DNA of 51,175 bases from Desulfamplus sp. (GTDB lineage: Bacteria > Desulfobacterota > Desulfobacteria > Desulfobacterales > Desulfobacteraceae). Made by a program: the position numbers and the translations under genes. The stretch is from contig JADFZO010000012.1 of the NCBI GenBank assembly GCA_015232465.1, positions 1-51,175 of the forward strand, read 5' to 3'. Position 1 is the stretch's first letter; each line of letters begins with the position of its first letter. This document shows, piece after piece, positions 35,326 through 43,679 of this stretch. The notes below the pieces were generated by a model. That model saw only the letters and a program-made list of their open reading frames with translations, did not search any database and was not told the DNA's origin.

Positions 35326-36392
35326 TATATTGTCAATATCTCTGGTTTAAGTAATTGGTAGTCAACCTTTCCGACTCCAGCCTTTGCAGCTTGAACTAAA
35401 TGGGGAAGATCGTTTGGTGTTTTGCCAAGAAGTGTTGCACCAAAAGAGTCAACAGCAACAGGGTCAGTGCCAACAATCATGGTGTTGGTTGGCTTTAAAT
35501 CTGATAAAGAGCCTCCAGTTGGTCCGTTTGTCATCATGGTATTTGTGCCATCTAAAACCACTAAAGTTGATTTTACCAACATTGCAAGCTCAGTTATTAT
35601 TGTGTGAATATCTTGGTGAAAGATATTTCTGCTCCCCCCAAGAAGTCCATAACCATTTTTTAAAATCATAGAAGCACCGCTTCTGTGGTGATCTTTTATT
35701 GGAGCCATGCTGATAAGTTTTGTTACCCCATCAAATGGAGTTTTAAGCACAGGCCACTCTTTTATTAGTCGAGCGTTGTTTAGGGTAAGATTTTTAAAGT
35801 AGCTCTCTTTTGGCAATATCAACTCTGCACCGCTCTTTTTTGCTGCCTCCTCAATGCCTGTAAGTAGAAAACAGCTTGCTGGATCGTTTATAGGGTTGTC
35901 TGTTATGCGAACCTTTTTTGCACCTGCTTTGTAGCAGATTTGCACCATTTCAGAGAGCAGATCAGGGTGAGTAGTTGCAGATAGGATTGACGATACCGCA
36001 AATGCTGCATTGACCTTAATTAGCACTACATCACCCTGTTTTATAAATCTCTCTATCCCTCCAAGTGCCTTTATAGCCATGTTGAGCGTCTCTTTTCTAT
36101 CTTTTCCATGCACAATGGCAAGTTTGCCCCCCTCTTCAGAAATAGAAAAATCAGGCAGACTCCAAAGCTTACCAGTTTGGCTTGAATTTAGAGATTGTTG
36201 GCTGTTAATATTTTTATTTAAACCGCTGCTAAAAGAGTTTGCATCATAAGGGTTTGAATCGTGAAATATATAGCCAGCAGCCCCAACAGTAGCCACAGCC
36301 ACTCCTGTACGAAAAGAGCGAGATATAAACTCTCTTCTATTTAAATCTTTGCTTACCCTCTCTTTTGATTCTGCTGCATCACTATTTTTCAT
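35325..36392 (-). CDS. DUF362 protein with Tat signal
   Basis: 355 residues from ATG 36392, chosen because GAGGG lies five bases upstream; a TTG at 36404 is the alternative. The N-terminal LNRREFISRSFRTG and the following hydrophobic stretch (VAVATVGAAGYIF) form a twin-arginine signal, so the mature protein should be periplasmic or membrane-anchored. DUF362 parts are VLIKVNAAFAVS, KVRITDNPINDPASCF, LISMAPIKDHHRSGASMILK and VLDGTNTMMTNGPTGGSL, then IVGTDPVAVDSFGATLLG. The function is not established; the family often occurs with iron-sulfur proteins. It is 15 bases after the DUF6599-like gene and overlaps the HdrC-like gene. Confidence 0.85.
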   Translation of the reverse strand: MKNSDAAESKERVSKDLNRREFISRSFRTGVAVATVGAAGYIFHDSNPYDANSFSSGLNKNINSQQSLNSSQTGKLWSLPDFSISEEGGKLAIVHGKDRKETLNMAIKALGGIERFIKQGDVVLIKVNAAFAVSSILSATTHPDLLSEMVQICYKAGAKKVRITDNPINDPASCFLLTGIEEAAKKSGAELILPKESYFKNLTLNNARLIKEWPVLKTPFDGVTKLISMAPIKDHHRSGASMILKNGYGLLGGSRNIFHQDIHTIITELAMLVKSTLVVLDGTNTMMTNGPTGGSLSDLKPTNTMIVGTDPVAVDSFGATLLGKTPNDLPHLVQAAKAGVGKVDYQLLKPEILTI

Positions 36393-36407
36393 ATTTGCCC
36401 TCAACTC

Positions 36408-37538
36408 TTATTTGAGCAGTGATTCATTTTCAATGATTTTAGCCTTAAGTTCAACTACAAGAGCCTTTGATAGCTCTATATCTTCGCCCTCTCTTACCCC
36501 TGCTAAATATTGGTTTAAAGAGAAAATAAGCTCAATAGTCTCCATGATTTCAACCCCATAAACCCCTTCAATTGCTGGATCGATCCTGTTTGCCCCAAAA
36601 TCTACAAGAAAATTGGTATAATATTTAGCAATATCAGCAGCCTCTTGTGATGATTCTCTTTTTGATATAAAGGCTGTTAAGGTTGGTAAGCTATCTAAAA
36701 GATATGTTGCTGTATAGATGTTATTAAATTTATCAAATCCAAAGGCGTCAGATGCAATCAATGTTATGCTATCTTTATCAAGTTTTAGATTTGTATTATC
36801 TTGATACTTAAACTGAGCTGGAAATATATCAGCAATATTTATCTTTTTTGGGGAAATATCAAGTTTGTGATCATTAACAAAAACTCTGCCAAGCTCAACC
36901 ATCAAATTAACAACATCTAAAGAGGGGATTGATGCAACCATCTCAACGTAAAATTGCCCATGCGTAAAGAAAATAGCATTTTCAGTATGATAGCCATACT
37001 CTGATATTGAGATAGATTTAGACCCCTGCCTACGCTGGCGGCTAAATACAGAGAATGCGTTTTCAGGAAGAGCCATATCATATATAAAAACCTCAATCCA
37101 TAAATTTGAAGAGTTGGCAGAGAATAGCTCAGGGGATAGATCAGAAGATATTGATCCAACTTTAAACCGTTGAGCCTGTAAGCTCTTAAATCCAGCAGGC
37201 AGATAGAGTTCAGCCTTTCCGTTTATCTTATCTGATAGTGTTACATGGTTAAAAAATTCTGGGGCTGACATAGGTTCAAAAGGGGGAGCAACTTTAATGA
37301 TCGATATTAGCTCTTTAGCTTTTTCATCTGTGGCAAAAGCATTGTCGCTATTATCAGTCGTTACAGGTAACTTGTTTAGATTATTAGATAAATCAGGGGT
37401 TATAGATAGAGCTTTTACTGCTGGATTAAAGTTAAACTGCTCTTTAAATATGATAGCTGCAATGAGCATAAGCGTTGCAATAATTATGAAACTTATAATT
37501 GATGTGCTAATTGAAGGTTTTTGGCGTGCTCTTAGCAT
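36408..37538 (-). CDS. DUF6599-like membrane-anchored protein
   Basis: 376 residues from ATG 37538 behind GGGGGTGG. One N-terminal membrane segment (about 12-32, ISFIIIATLMLIAAIIF) anchors a large extracytoplasmic domain. The stretch HVTLSDKINGKAELYLPAGF, with LWIEVFIYDMALPENAFSVF downstream, resembles proteins annotated as DUF6599; I assign this from memory of the pattern. No catalytic motif or Cys cluster is seen. It is the first gene of a set with DUF362 and tandem HdrC-like proteins, which suggests a joint envelope redox task. That is inferred from context only. Confidence 0.6.
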   Translation of the reverse strand: MLRARQKPSISTSIISFIIIATLMLIAAIIFKEQFNFNPAVKALSITPDLSNNLNKLPVTTDNSDNAFATDEKAKELISIIKVAPPFEPMSAPEFFNHVTLSDKINGKAELYLPAGFKSLQAQRFKVGSISSDLSPELFSANSSNLWIEVFIYDMALPENAFSVFSRQRRQGSKSISISEYGYHTENAIFFTHGQFYVEMVASIPSLDVVNLMVELGRVFVNDHKLDISPKKINIADIFPAQFKYQDNTNLKLDKDSITLIASDAFGFDKFNNIYTATYLLDSLPTLTAFISKRESSQEAADIAKYYTNFLVDFGANRIDPAIEGVYGVEIMETIELIFSLNQYLAGVREGEDIELSKALVVELKAKIIENESLLK

Positions 37539-37568
37539 ATCCACCCCCTTTTTTTCTTTTGTTTACTT

Positions 37569-38267
37569 CTATACATCAACCTCTTTCATGATCTTTATAA
37601 CCCGACTATCCATACAAGATCGCATAAATTTGTTCATTGCCCTTTGATCACCAGTTGGATAAAACTTGAGCATTAAACTGTTAAATTCCAACTGCCGTTT
37701 AGCTGGAAGATTTATAGCAGGATAGCCACTGTTTAGCAAAAATCCATTCATAATAAAACGCCCCATTCGTTTATTGACATCATAAAAAAATTGATTGCGT
37801 GCCATTGTAAGAAAAAGATGGATAGCCTGATCATATATATCAGCCATTTTAGATAGCTCTTGAACCATTTGATAAAATAAAGAGGGCAATAGGTGAGCGT
37901 CAGGAGGCGTGTAGTCAGCTCCAGCAATAATAACTCCGCCAGAGCGAAATTTTCCCCAATTAAGAGCCTCTTTCTTTGCTGCTATATAGTGAAGTTCACA
38001 AACTTTTTCAATGGTGATCTCAAAATTGTCGCCCTCTACCCAATCAAATAGAGTTCTCCAACCATTTGCCTGATTAATCGCAATTTGCTGATCACTAAGT
38101 TTATGACCCCCTACTGTGATTCCATCTAATAGAGTCTGAATCTCTGGAAGTGTAAAGTTTATCCCCTCTAAATTGAGGGCATCGCAGACAAATTCAGCCA
38201 ATTGACGCTTTGCAACCATTATAGCTTTAGATTTATTGGGCTTTATGCTCCAGTGAAGGTCAACCAT
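37569..38267 (-). CDS. Fic-family protein lacking the catalytic His
   Basis: 232 residues. The Fic core is recognisable by LNWGKFRSGGVIIAGADYTP (flap region) and ARNQFFYDVNKRMGRFIMNG at about 156-174. Aligned to HPFxxGNGR, this gives Gln 159 for His, Asp 163, Val 164 for Gly, Asn 165, Lys 166 and Arg 167. Similar ARxQFFxDxNKR forms occur in a Fic subfamily. An inhibitory-like NLEG sits at residues 32-35, with Ala where Ser/Thr is usual. Without His, ordinary AMP transfer is doubtful. The gene is on the same strand as the DUF6599 set (24-base gap) and has no separate antitoxin gene beside it. Confidence 0.85.
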   Translation of the reverse strand: MVDLHWSIKPNKSKAIMVAKRQLAEFVCDALNLEGINFTLPEIQTLLDGITVGGHKLSDQQIAINQANGWRTLFDWVEGDNFEITIEKVCELHYIAAKKEALNWGKFRSGGVIIAGADYTPPDAHLLPSLFYQMVQELSKMADIYDQAIHLFLTMARNQFFYDVNKRMGRFIMNGFLLNSGYPAINLPAKRQLEFNSLMLKFYPTGDQRAMNKFMRSCMDSRVIKIMKEVDV

Positions 38268-38348
38268 AATATTGCTCTAAATTTGTATATGTTAAATAGG
38301 CTATTTTTTTGAAGTGGGGATTTTACGCTAAATAAGAAGATGTGTTAA

Positions 38349-38382
38349 ATCAGCAGCATAAATTAAAGCTGCTGATCTTTTT
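38349..38382. terminator. Hairpin terminator between rpmB and fic
   Basis: Nine-bp stem ATCAGCAGC/GCTGCTGAT (38349-38357, 38368-38376) with a 10-base loop, followed on the + strand by CTTTTTT and on the - strand by TTTAAC. The genes here run on the - strand, where it lies 61 bases past rpmB. It may end rpmB transcripts, possibly in both directions. Confidence 0.6.
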
Positions 38383-38436
38383 TAATGATCTTTTTTACTA
38401 ATTTTTGGATTTTGTAATACAAAAATCTGATAAAGA

Positions 38437-38628
38437 TTATGGAGCTTTTACCACATGACCAGATTTAATGCACTTTGTGCAGACATCAATTCGTTTAACC
38501 TGTCCATCAATAAGGGCACGAACTCTTTTTAGGTTTGGGTTAAATCTGCGTTTATTGACATTATGCGCATGGCTTACATTGGATCCAACCATAGGTTTTT
38601 TACCACATATTTTACACTCTTTAGACAT
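38437..38628 (-). CDS. rpmB: 50S ribosomal protein bL28
   Basis: 63 residues with the Cys4 zinc-ribbon form: ECKICGKKPMVGSNVSHAHN, RRFNPNLKRVRALIDGQVK and DVCTKCIKSGHV. Family length and order are normal. AAGGAG lies nine bases before ATG. It is a component of the large ribosomal subunit; retention of all four Cys places it with zinc-replete copies. The next gene upstream is bamD, 93 bases away, with a hairpin between them. Confidence 0.97.
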   Translation of the reverse strand: MSKECKICGKKPMVGSNVSHAHNVNKRRFNPNLKRVRALIDGQVKRIDVCTKCIKSGHVVKAP

Positions 38629-38721
38629 TGTTATTCTCCTTAAAAATAAAAAATGGGCAGCATTTTTAAAAAATGGCTTTATACCTCTTATAAGTTTGAA
38701 TGTAAAGAGGGGGAAGCTCTT

Positions 38722-39372
38722 TTACATCAACATTTTTTGACACAAAGCGATATTTTCTAAAGCACGTTTACCAGCATCTGTATCAGGGTAAAGGGCAAAT
38801 ATCTCTTCAAACCTTTTAAGTGCAGCCTTATATTTTTCCCCCTTTAAATAAAAATTTGCAACATACTCCTCATGCTCTGCTAAACTCTCTAAACACCTTT
38901 TGATCCTCTTTTGAGCAAGTTTTGTGTGGGCATCTTGAGGAAAACGGATAGAGAGCCGTCTAAACTGATCTAAAGCCTTTTTAGCAGGAGTCTGATCTTT
39001 ATCAACACTCTCAATACGGTTATACCAACACATGGCTGTCTTATAGATTACATAGGGAACAGCCTCATTTTCTGGGTGAAAATTCTCAAATGTCTCATAA
39101 CTTGCCCGTGCATCTTCATACTCTTCAAGTTTGTATTGAGCATCAGCAATTTTAAGCTCTGCCAATATTGCATATTGGCTAAACGGATACCAATCTTTTA
39201 AATCTGTAAAAGATTTAATAGCCTTTTTGTAATCTTTATCTCGAAACTCAATGCTTCCTTGTATGGCAAGCTCTTTTGCACTTTTATTCATCTCACGCTC
39301 TTCGGCACCAAACCATGAGCAGCCAGAAATAAGAGCCATAAAGATTAATAAAATTGAAAGGTTAATTTTCAT
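38722..39372 (-). CDS. bamD: Outer-membrane assembly lipoprotein BamD
   Basis: 216 residues from ATG 39372, behind AAGGTG. A lipoprotein signal ends with ALISGCSWFG, the lipobox Cys being near residue 18. TPR-type repeats follow: YKKAIKSFTDLKDWYPFSQY, AQYKLEEYEDARASYETFEN, and KYKAALKRFEEIFALYPDTD, in line with the BamD/ComL fold. It works with BamA in inserting beta-barrel proteins and shows the organism has an outer membrane. A GTG nine bases upstream is an unlikely alternative. It lies between trxB and rpmB on the same strand. Confidence 0.93.
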   Translation of the reverse strand: MKINLSILLIFMALISGCSWFGAEEREMNKSAKELAIQGSIEFRDKDYKKAIKSFTDLKDWYPFSQYAILAELKIADAQYKLEEYEDARASYETFENFHPENEAVPYVIYKTAMCWYNRIESVDKDQTPAKKALDQFRRLSIRFPQDAHTKLAQKRIKRCLESLAEHEEYVANFYLKGEKYKAALKRFEEIFALYPDTDAGKRALENIALCQKMLM

Positions 39373-39399
39373 TATCTGCACCTTAACACTTTAAAAAGA

Positions 39400-39441
39400 T
39401 TAAAAATAAAATAAGCTGAAGAGTTATCCCCAGCTTATTTT
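39400..39441 (-). terminator. Rho-independent terminator after trxB
   Basis: Perfect 11-bp stem AAAATAAGCTG/CAGCTTATTTT (arms 39408-39418 and 39431-39441) with a 12-base loop. On the - strand it is followed by ATTTTTAATC, 40 bases after the trxB stop. It separates the trxAB transcript from bamD. Confidence 0.75.
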
Positions 39442-39481
39442 GTTGCTCAAGGAGATTTGATTTAGTTTAAGGCGTTAGTTT

Positions 39482-40465
39482 TTAATCTTGAAGGTTTTCA
39501 ATATAATGTTCAGCAGACATTACAGCAATTGCAGCATCTCCAACAGCAGTTACAATCTGCTTGAGCGGTGTTGTTCTTGCATCACCAGCAGCAAATATGC
39601 CAGAGACAGATGTCTCCATAAGCTCATTTGTGTATATAAAGCCGCTATCGTCTATTTTTAGAATATCCGCAACATTTACTATGCTATTTTGACTATTTGC
39701 GTTGATCTCATCTATGCTTTTTTTCAAGAAATCTGTGTTAGGTGTTATACCAATCCAGATAAAGCAGCCATCTGCCTTGATATTTTTCTCTTCACCAGTT
39801 TTGATATTTTTAACCTTAACATTTTCTACAGAGAAAAAGCCATCCATACCAGTAACAACAGAGTCCCAGATAAACTCAATCTTATCGTTTTTAAATGCCC
39901 GCTCTTGAAGTATTTTAGCAGCTCTTAGCTCACCTCGTCTGTGAACCAAATAGACCTTTTTTGCAAAGCGTGTTAGAAATATCGACTCTTGAACAGCAGT
40001 ATCACCACCGCCTACGGCAACAATAGTCTTATCTCTAAAAAAAGGACCATCGCACGTTGCACAAAAAGAGACCCCTTTTCCCATAAATTTAGATTCACCA
40101 ACATTGAGCTTTTTAGGAGATGCTCCAGTTGCAATAATAATAGCTTTTGTGGTAACGCTCTTTTTTTTGCCAAGATGAACTATTTTGCGATCCCCATCAA
40201 CCTCAATTGCTGTAACATCTTCAGACTCAATTTTTAGCCCTAAATTTTTAGCCTGATTTAACATCTTATCGCCTAAATCATAACCACTTATTCCCTCTGG
40301 AAAACCTGGGTAATTCTCAATCCAGTCAGAGACAATTACCTGACCTCCAGTTGCTGCCTTTTCGTAAAGCACAACATTCATTCTTGCTCTGGCAGAGTAT
40401 ATTCCAGCAGTAAGTCCAGCAGGTCCTCCGCCAATTATAACAAGTTCGTAATCTGTCTGTGCCAT
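39482..40465 (-). CDS. trxB: Thioredoxin reductase
   Basis: 327 residues. The FAD motif VIIGGGPAGLTAGIYSARA opens the protein, the redox-active pair is Cys 135 and Cys 138 in SFCATCDGPFF, and VAVGGGDTAVQESIFLTRFA binds the nicotinamide cofactor. The end has GIFAAGDARTTPLKQIVTAV. The NADPH-binding His-Arg-Arg of the second motif is visible as VHRRGELRA, so NADPH use is likely. It reduces TrxA, whose gene lies 55 bases upstream on the same strand. AGGAGG precedes its ATG. Confidence 0.97.
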   Translation of the reverse strand: MAQTDYELVIIGGGPAGLTAGIYSARARMNVVLYEKAATGGQVIVSDWIENYPGFPEGISGYDLGDKMLNQAKNLGLKIESEDVTAIEVDGDRKIVHLGKKKSVTTKAIIIATGASPKKLNVGESKFMGKGVSFCATCDGPFFRDKTIVAVGGGDTAVQESIFLTRFAKKVYLVHRRGELRAAKILQERAFKNDKIEFIWDSVVTGMDGFFSVENVKVKNIKTGEEKNIKADGCFIWIGITPNTDFLKKSIDEINANSQNSIVNVADILKIDDSGFIYTNELMETSVSGIFAAGDARTTPLKQIVTAVGDAAIAVMSAEHYIENLQD

Positions 40466-40520
40466 TTAAACTTCCTCCTAAAAGTCGCATCACTAAAATA
40501 GTAGAAGATTTTTTGCGATC

Positions 40521-40847
40521 TTACAAAAGAGAATCAAGTGTCTCTTCTAATTTAGATTTTGCAACCATTCCAGTTATCTGCTCAACAACCTTACCACCTT
40601 TGTAAAAGATTAGGGTTGGTATTGCCTGAATGGCATATTTTGTTGGAGACTGGGGATTTTCATCAACATTTAGCTTCACAAATTTAATTTTACCTGAATA
40701 CTGCTTTTCAAGCTCTTCAATAGTTGGTGCAATTGCTCTGCATGGACCGCACCATGGTGCCCAAAAATCGACCAATACTGGTATATCTGATTTAATTACT
40801 GTAGCCTCAAAAGCATCGTCATCTATCTCTATAATATTTCCTGACAT
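40521..40847 (-). CDS. trxA: Thioredoxin
   Basis: 108 residues. VDFWAPWCGPCRAIAPTIEE holds the CGPC active site (Cys 33, Cys 36), and NPQSPTKYAIQAIPTLIFYK contains the cis-Pro loop. GGAG lies ahead of the ATG. It forms a trxA-trxB operon with the next gene, under the promoter described at 40924-40952. The cytoplasmic dithiol carrier reduces protein disulfides and ribonucleotide reductase. Confidence 0.98.
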   Translation of the reverse strand: MSGNIIEIDDDAFEATVIKSDIPVLVDFWAPWCGPCRAIAPTIEELEKQYSGKIKFVKLNVDENPQSPTKYAIQAIPTLIFYKGGKVVEQITGMVAKSKLEETLDSLL

Positions 40848-40923
40848 TTATACTCTCCTTATGTTATTTTGGGGTTTAATCAAGAACTCTTTAATTGAGC
40901 TTTAATAGAAAATTAATTTTGTC

Positions 40924-40952
40924 AATATATGGGTTTAGCTATACTTTGTCAA
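40924..40952 (-). promoter_or_regulatory. Candidate trxAB promoter
   Basis: On the - strand TTGACA (40952-40947) and TATATT (40929-40924) are separated by exactly 17 bases. This is a close sigma-70 consensus, 77 bases before the trxA start, in the gap shared with divergent purN. Confidence 0.65.
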
Positions 40953-40984
40953 CATAATGAAATTGTGATTTTATGAGGTTTATC

Positions 40985-41716
40985 GTGAAAAAAAAACTTA
41001 GAATAGGCTCTTTAATATCTGGCGGCGGCACAAATCTGCAGGCAATAATTGATAGTTGTGCTAATGGAAAGATTTATGGTGAGATTGTGTTTACTGGCTC
41101 TGATACCCCTGATGTAAAGGGGCTTGAGCGTGCACAAAAAGCTGGTATTGACACATTTGTTGTTGATTACAAAAAGATCATACAAGATGCAAAAGAGAAT
41201 CTAAACTCTTTGGTGCTTCCTAATGATTTTAACTTTGATGATATAAAGGCTAAACAGCAGCTCATCAAAAATGGGGCTGACGGTAAGAAAATTGAGTTTT
41301 TCTTAAAGACAAGAGCAGTTGCAGAGCGTATGCTTTTAGATAAAATAGAGCCATATAAAATTGATCTGCTTGTGCTTGCTGGCTTTATGAGAACTCTAAC
41401 CCCTTATTTTATTGATAGAGTAAATTGGGTTAAGGGTGAGCATAAAATAATGAATATCCACCCAGCACTTCTGCCAGCATTTCCGGGAACTGATGGCTAT
41501 GGAGATACATTTCGGTATGGCTGCAAGGTTGGAGGGTGCACAGTTCACTTTATAGATTATGGCGAAGATACAGGTCCAATAATAGGGCAGCGTGCATTTC
41601 AAATTGAAGATAAAGATACCTTAGATATTGTTAAACAAAAGGGGCTTGCATTAGAGTGGCAGCTATATCCTGAGTGCATTCAAAAGTTTGCCAAAGCCTT
41701 GATAAGTAAGCTATAA
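40985..41716 (+). CDS. purN: Phosphoribosylglycinamide formyltransferase, with insertion
   Basis: From GTG 40985, behind GAGG seven bases upstream, the protein has 243 residues. The family motifs are RIGSLISGGGTNLQAIID, VLAGFMRTLTPYFIDR, IMNIHPALLPAFPG (catalytic Asn and His) and GEDTGPIIGQRAF (catalytic Asp). PurN is usually near 200 residues; the extra part is about 30-40 residues around residues 63-105 plus an altered GTDGYGDTFRYGCKVGGCTV loop before the Asp motif. It transfers formyl from 10-formyl-tetrahydrofolate in purine synthesis. ATG 40973 is an alternative start. Other pur genes are not in the window. Confidence 0.9.
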   Translation: MKKKLRIGSLISGGGTNLQAIIDSCANGKIYGEIVFTGSDTPDVKGLERAQKAGIDTFVVDYKKIIQDAKENLNSLVLPNDFNFDDIKAKQQLIKNGADGKKIEFFLKTRAVAERMLLDKIEPYKIDLLVLAGFMRTLTPYFIDRVNWVKGEHKIMNIHPALLPAFPGTDGYGDTFRYGCKVGGCTVHFIDYGEDTGPIIGQRAFQIEDKDTLDIVKQKGLALEWQLYPECIQKFAKALISKL

Positions 41717-41789
41717 TGAAAAGAATAATAACCAAGTTTTTAAAATAAACAACAGATGTTGAAAACAGATTTTTAAGGAGGCTATTTAA

Positions 41790-43679
41790 ATGCCAAAATC
41801 TCCAAAATCGTTATATTGGGCTGACAGTTACATTGATAAGGTAAGGAGTGCAAAAGATGCACTAAAAATTATCCACCCAGGTCATAGAGTCTTTATAAGC
41901 TCTTCATGCGGTGAGCCTCAACACTTAGTTAGAACTCTTGCAGATAGCTCTAATAGATTTACTGATCTTGAAATTGTGCGAGTTATGTGTCTTGAGCACA
42001 CCCCAATAACACTTATTGCAAACAGAACTCACTCCCAGCAGTTTAATATCCGTTCATTTTATCTTGGCTCTGCAAAAAACAAAAAACTTAGCAAAAATGC
42101 CCGTTTTATTACCCCGATAAACCTATCTCAAGTACCTAAGCTATTTAAGAGCAAAATGCTCACAATTAATGTAGCTCTAATTCAGGTCTCTCCACCTGAT
42201 GATTTTGGCTGGATGAGTCTTGGTGTATCTGTTGATATAACAAAGGCAGCAGCAGAGGCAGCAGATGTTGTGATAGCACAGGTCAATCCATGTATGCCAA
42301 GGGTTCTTGGCAGAAGTTTTATCAATGTCAACAATGTTGACTATATTGTTGAGCATGAAGAGCCTCTTTTAGTAGGGCAGGAGATGCCAGATAATGAGAT
42401 AGCAAATTCAATTGCAAAGCACATGTCTCGTCTTATTACTGATGGCTCAACGCTTCAGACCTCACTTGGTGCAACTACAAGTGCAACCTTGCTCTGCCTG
42501 TCTGAAAAAAATGACTTAGGAATCCACACTCAATACATTTCAGATGGCATTATGAGGCTGGTCTCTATGGGGGTTATTACCAACATGAAAAAAGGTTTTA
42601 ATAACGGAAAACTTATTGCAAGTAGTGCGGTTGGCTCATCAATATTATACGAATTTTTAGATGATAACCCAGCAATTGAGTTTCACCCCTCAGATTATGT
42701 AAATGACCCAAGAATAATATCTCGCCACAACTCTATGGTATCAATGAATACTGCAATGGAGATAGATTTAACTGGTCAAGTTGCTGCTGATGCTCTTCCT
42801 CAAAACAACTTTTCTGGTGTAAATGGAATGCTTGATTTTATTCGCGGGACGGCTATGTCCCCTAACGGTAAATCGATCTTAATGCTAACCTCTACTCGAG
42901 AGAATGGGACAATAAGCAGAATAGTTCCACGCCTTGAAAATACTGCTGTTGTTATCCCAAGAGGCGATGCACAGTTTGTTGTTACTGAGTATGGTGCTGT
43001 AAATCTATTTGGTAAAAGCATTCAAGAGCGGGCATTGGCACTTATTAGTATTGCCCACCCTGATTTTAGAGATGAGCTTTTTGAGCGTGCAAAAGAGCTT
43101 GATTATATTGATATTGGAAGAATGTTCAAAGAGTCAATAAGGGGAGTTTATCCTCTAAAACTTGAAGAGGTTGTAAATATCAAAGGTGTGCCAGTTACAC
43201 TTAGACCAGCAAAACCAGCAGATGAGAGGGCAATACAGGAACACTATTACAACATGGATCGAAATGATGTTATCTCACGCTTTTTCCATGAAAAGACAAG
43301 TTTTGTCCATGATCAGATAAATACCACATTTGAGATTGACTATATTAATGATTTGACCATTGTTGCTGCTATCGGTGAAATTGGTTTTGAAAAGATAGTT
43401 GCAGTAGGGGAGTATCTTCTTAATCCTGTGCTCAATATGGCTGAGGTTGCCTATTCAGTTGCAAAAGAGTGGCAGGGGACTGGAATTGCAAGGGCACTTC
43501 AAAATAAACTTGCTGAAGCAGCACAGACAAACTCAATAAAGGGGCTGATAGCCTACACATCGCCAACCAACAAGGGAATGATTCAGCTTTTTCATAAACT
43601 TCCATACAAGGTTAGCAAGGTTTATGAAGATGATATGCTTATAATGAGCTGTCTGTTTGATGAGCCTGTTGAAAAATAG
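41790..43679 (+). CDS. CoA-transferase/acetyl-CoA hydrolase family fused to GNAT domain
   Basis: 629 residues. Residues 1 to about 455 follow the acetyl-CoA hydrolase/4-hydroxybutyrate CoA-transferase fold: VFISSSCGEPQHLVRTLADS, VALIQVSPPDDFGWMSLGVS, MNTAMEIDLTGQVAADALP and GVNGMLDFIRGTAMSPNGKS. Residues about 467-625 form a GNAT acetyltransferase domain beginning VTLRPAKPADERAIQEHYYN, with EWQGTGIARALQNKLAEAA as the acetyl-CoA loop. Similar fusions are known in anaerobic proteobacteria; the acceptor is unknown. AAGGAGG precedes ATG, after purN by 73 bases. Its 3' end overlaps the convergent alr gene by 41 bases. Confidence 0.9.
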   Translation: MPKSPKSLYWADSYIDKVRSAKDALKIIHPGHRVFISSSCGEPQHLVRTLADSSNRFTDLEIVRVMCLEHTPITLIANRTHSQQFNIRSFYLGSAKNKKLSKNARFITPINLSQVPKLFKSKMLTINVALIQVSPPDDFGWMSLGVSVDITKAAAEAADVVIAQVNPCMPRVLGRSFINVNNVDYIVEHEEPLLVGQEMPDNEIANSIAKHMSRLITDGSTLQTSLGATTSATLLCLSEKNDLGIHTQYISDGIMRLVSMGVITNMKKGFNNGKLIASSAVGSSILYEFLDDNPAIEFHPSDYVNDPRIISRHNSMVSMNTAMEIDLTGQVAADALPQNNFSGVNGMLDFIRGTAMSPNGKSILMLTSTRENGTISRIVPRLENTAVVIPRGDAQFVVTEYGAVNLFGKSIQERALALISIAHPDFRDELFERAKELDYIDIGRMFKESIRGVYPLKLEEVVNIKGVPVTLRPAKPADERAIQEHYYNMDRNDVISRFFHEKTSFVHDQINTTFEIDYINDLTIVAAIGEIGFEKIVAVGEYLLNPVLNMAEVAYSVAKEWQGTGIARALQNKLAEAAQTNSIKGLIAYTSPTNKGMIQLFHKLPYKVSKVYEDDMLIMSCLFDEPVEK

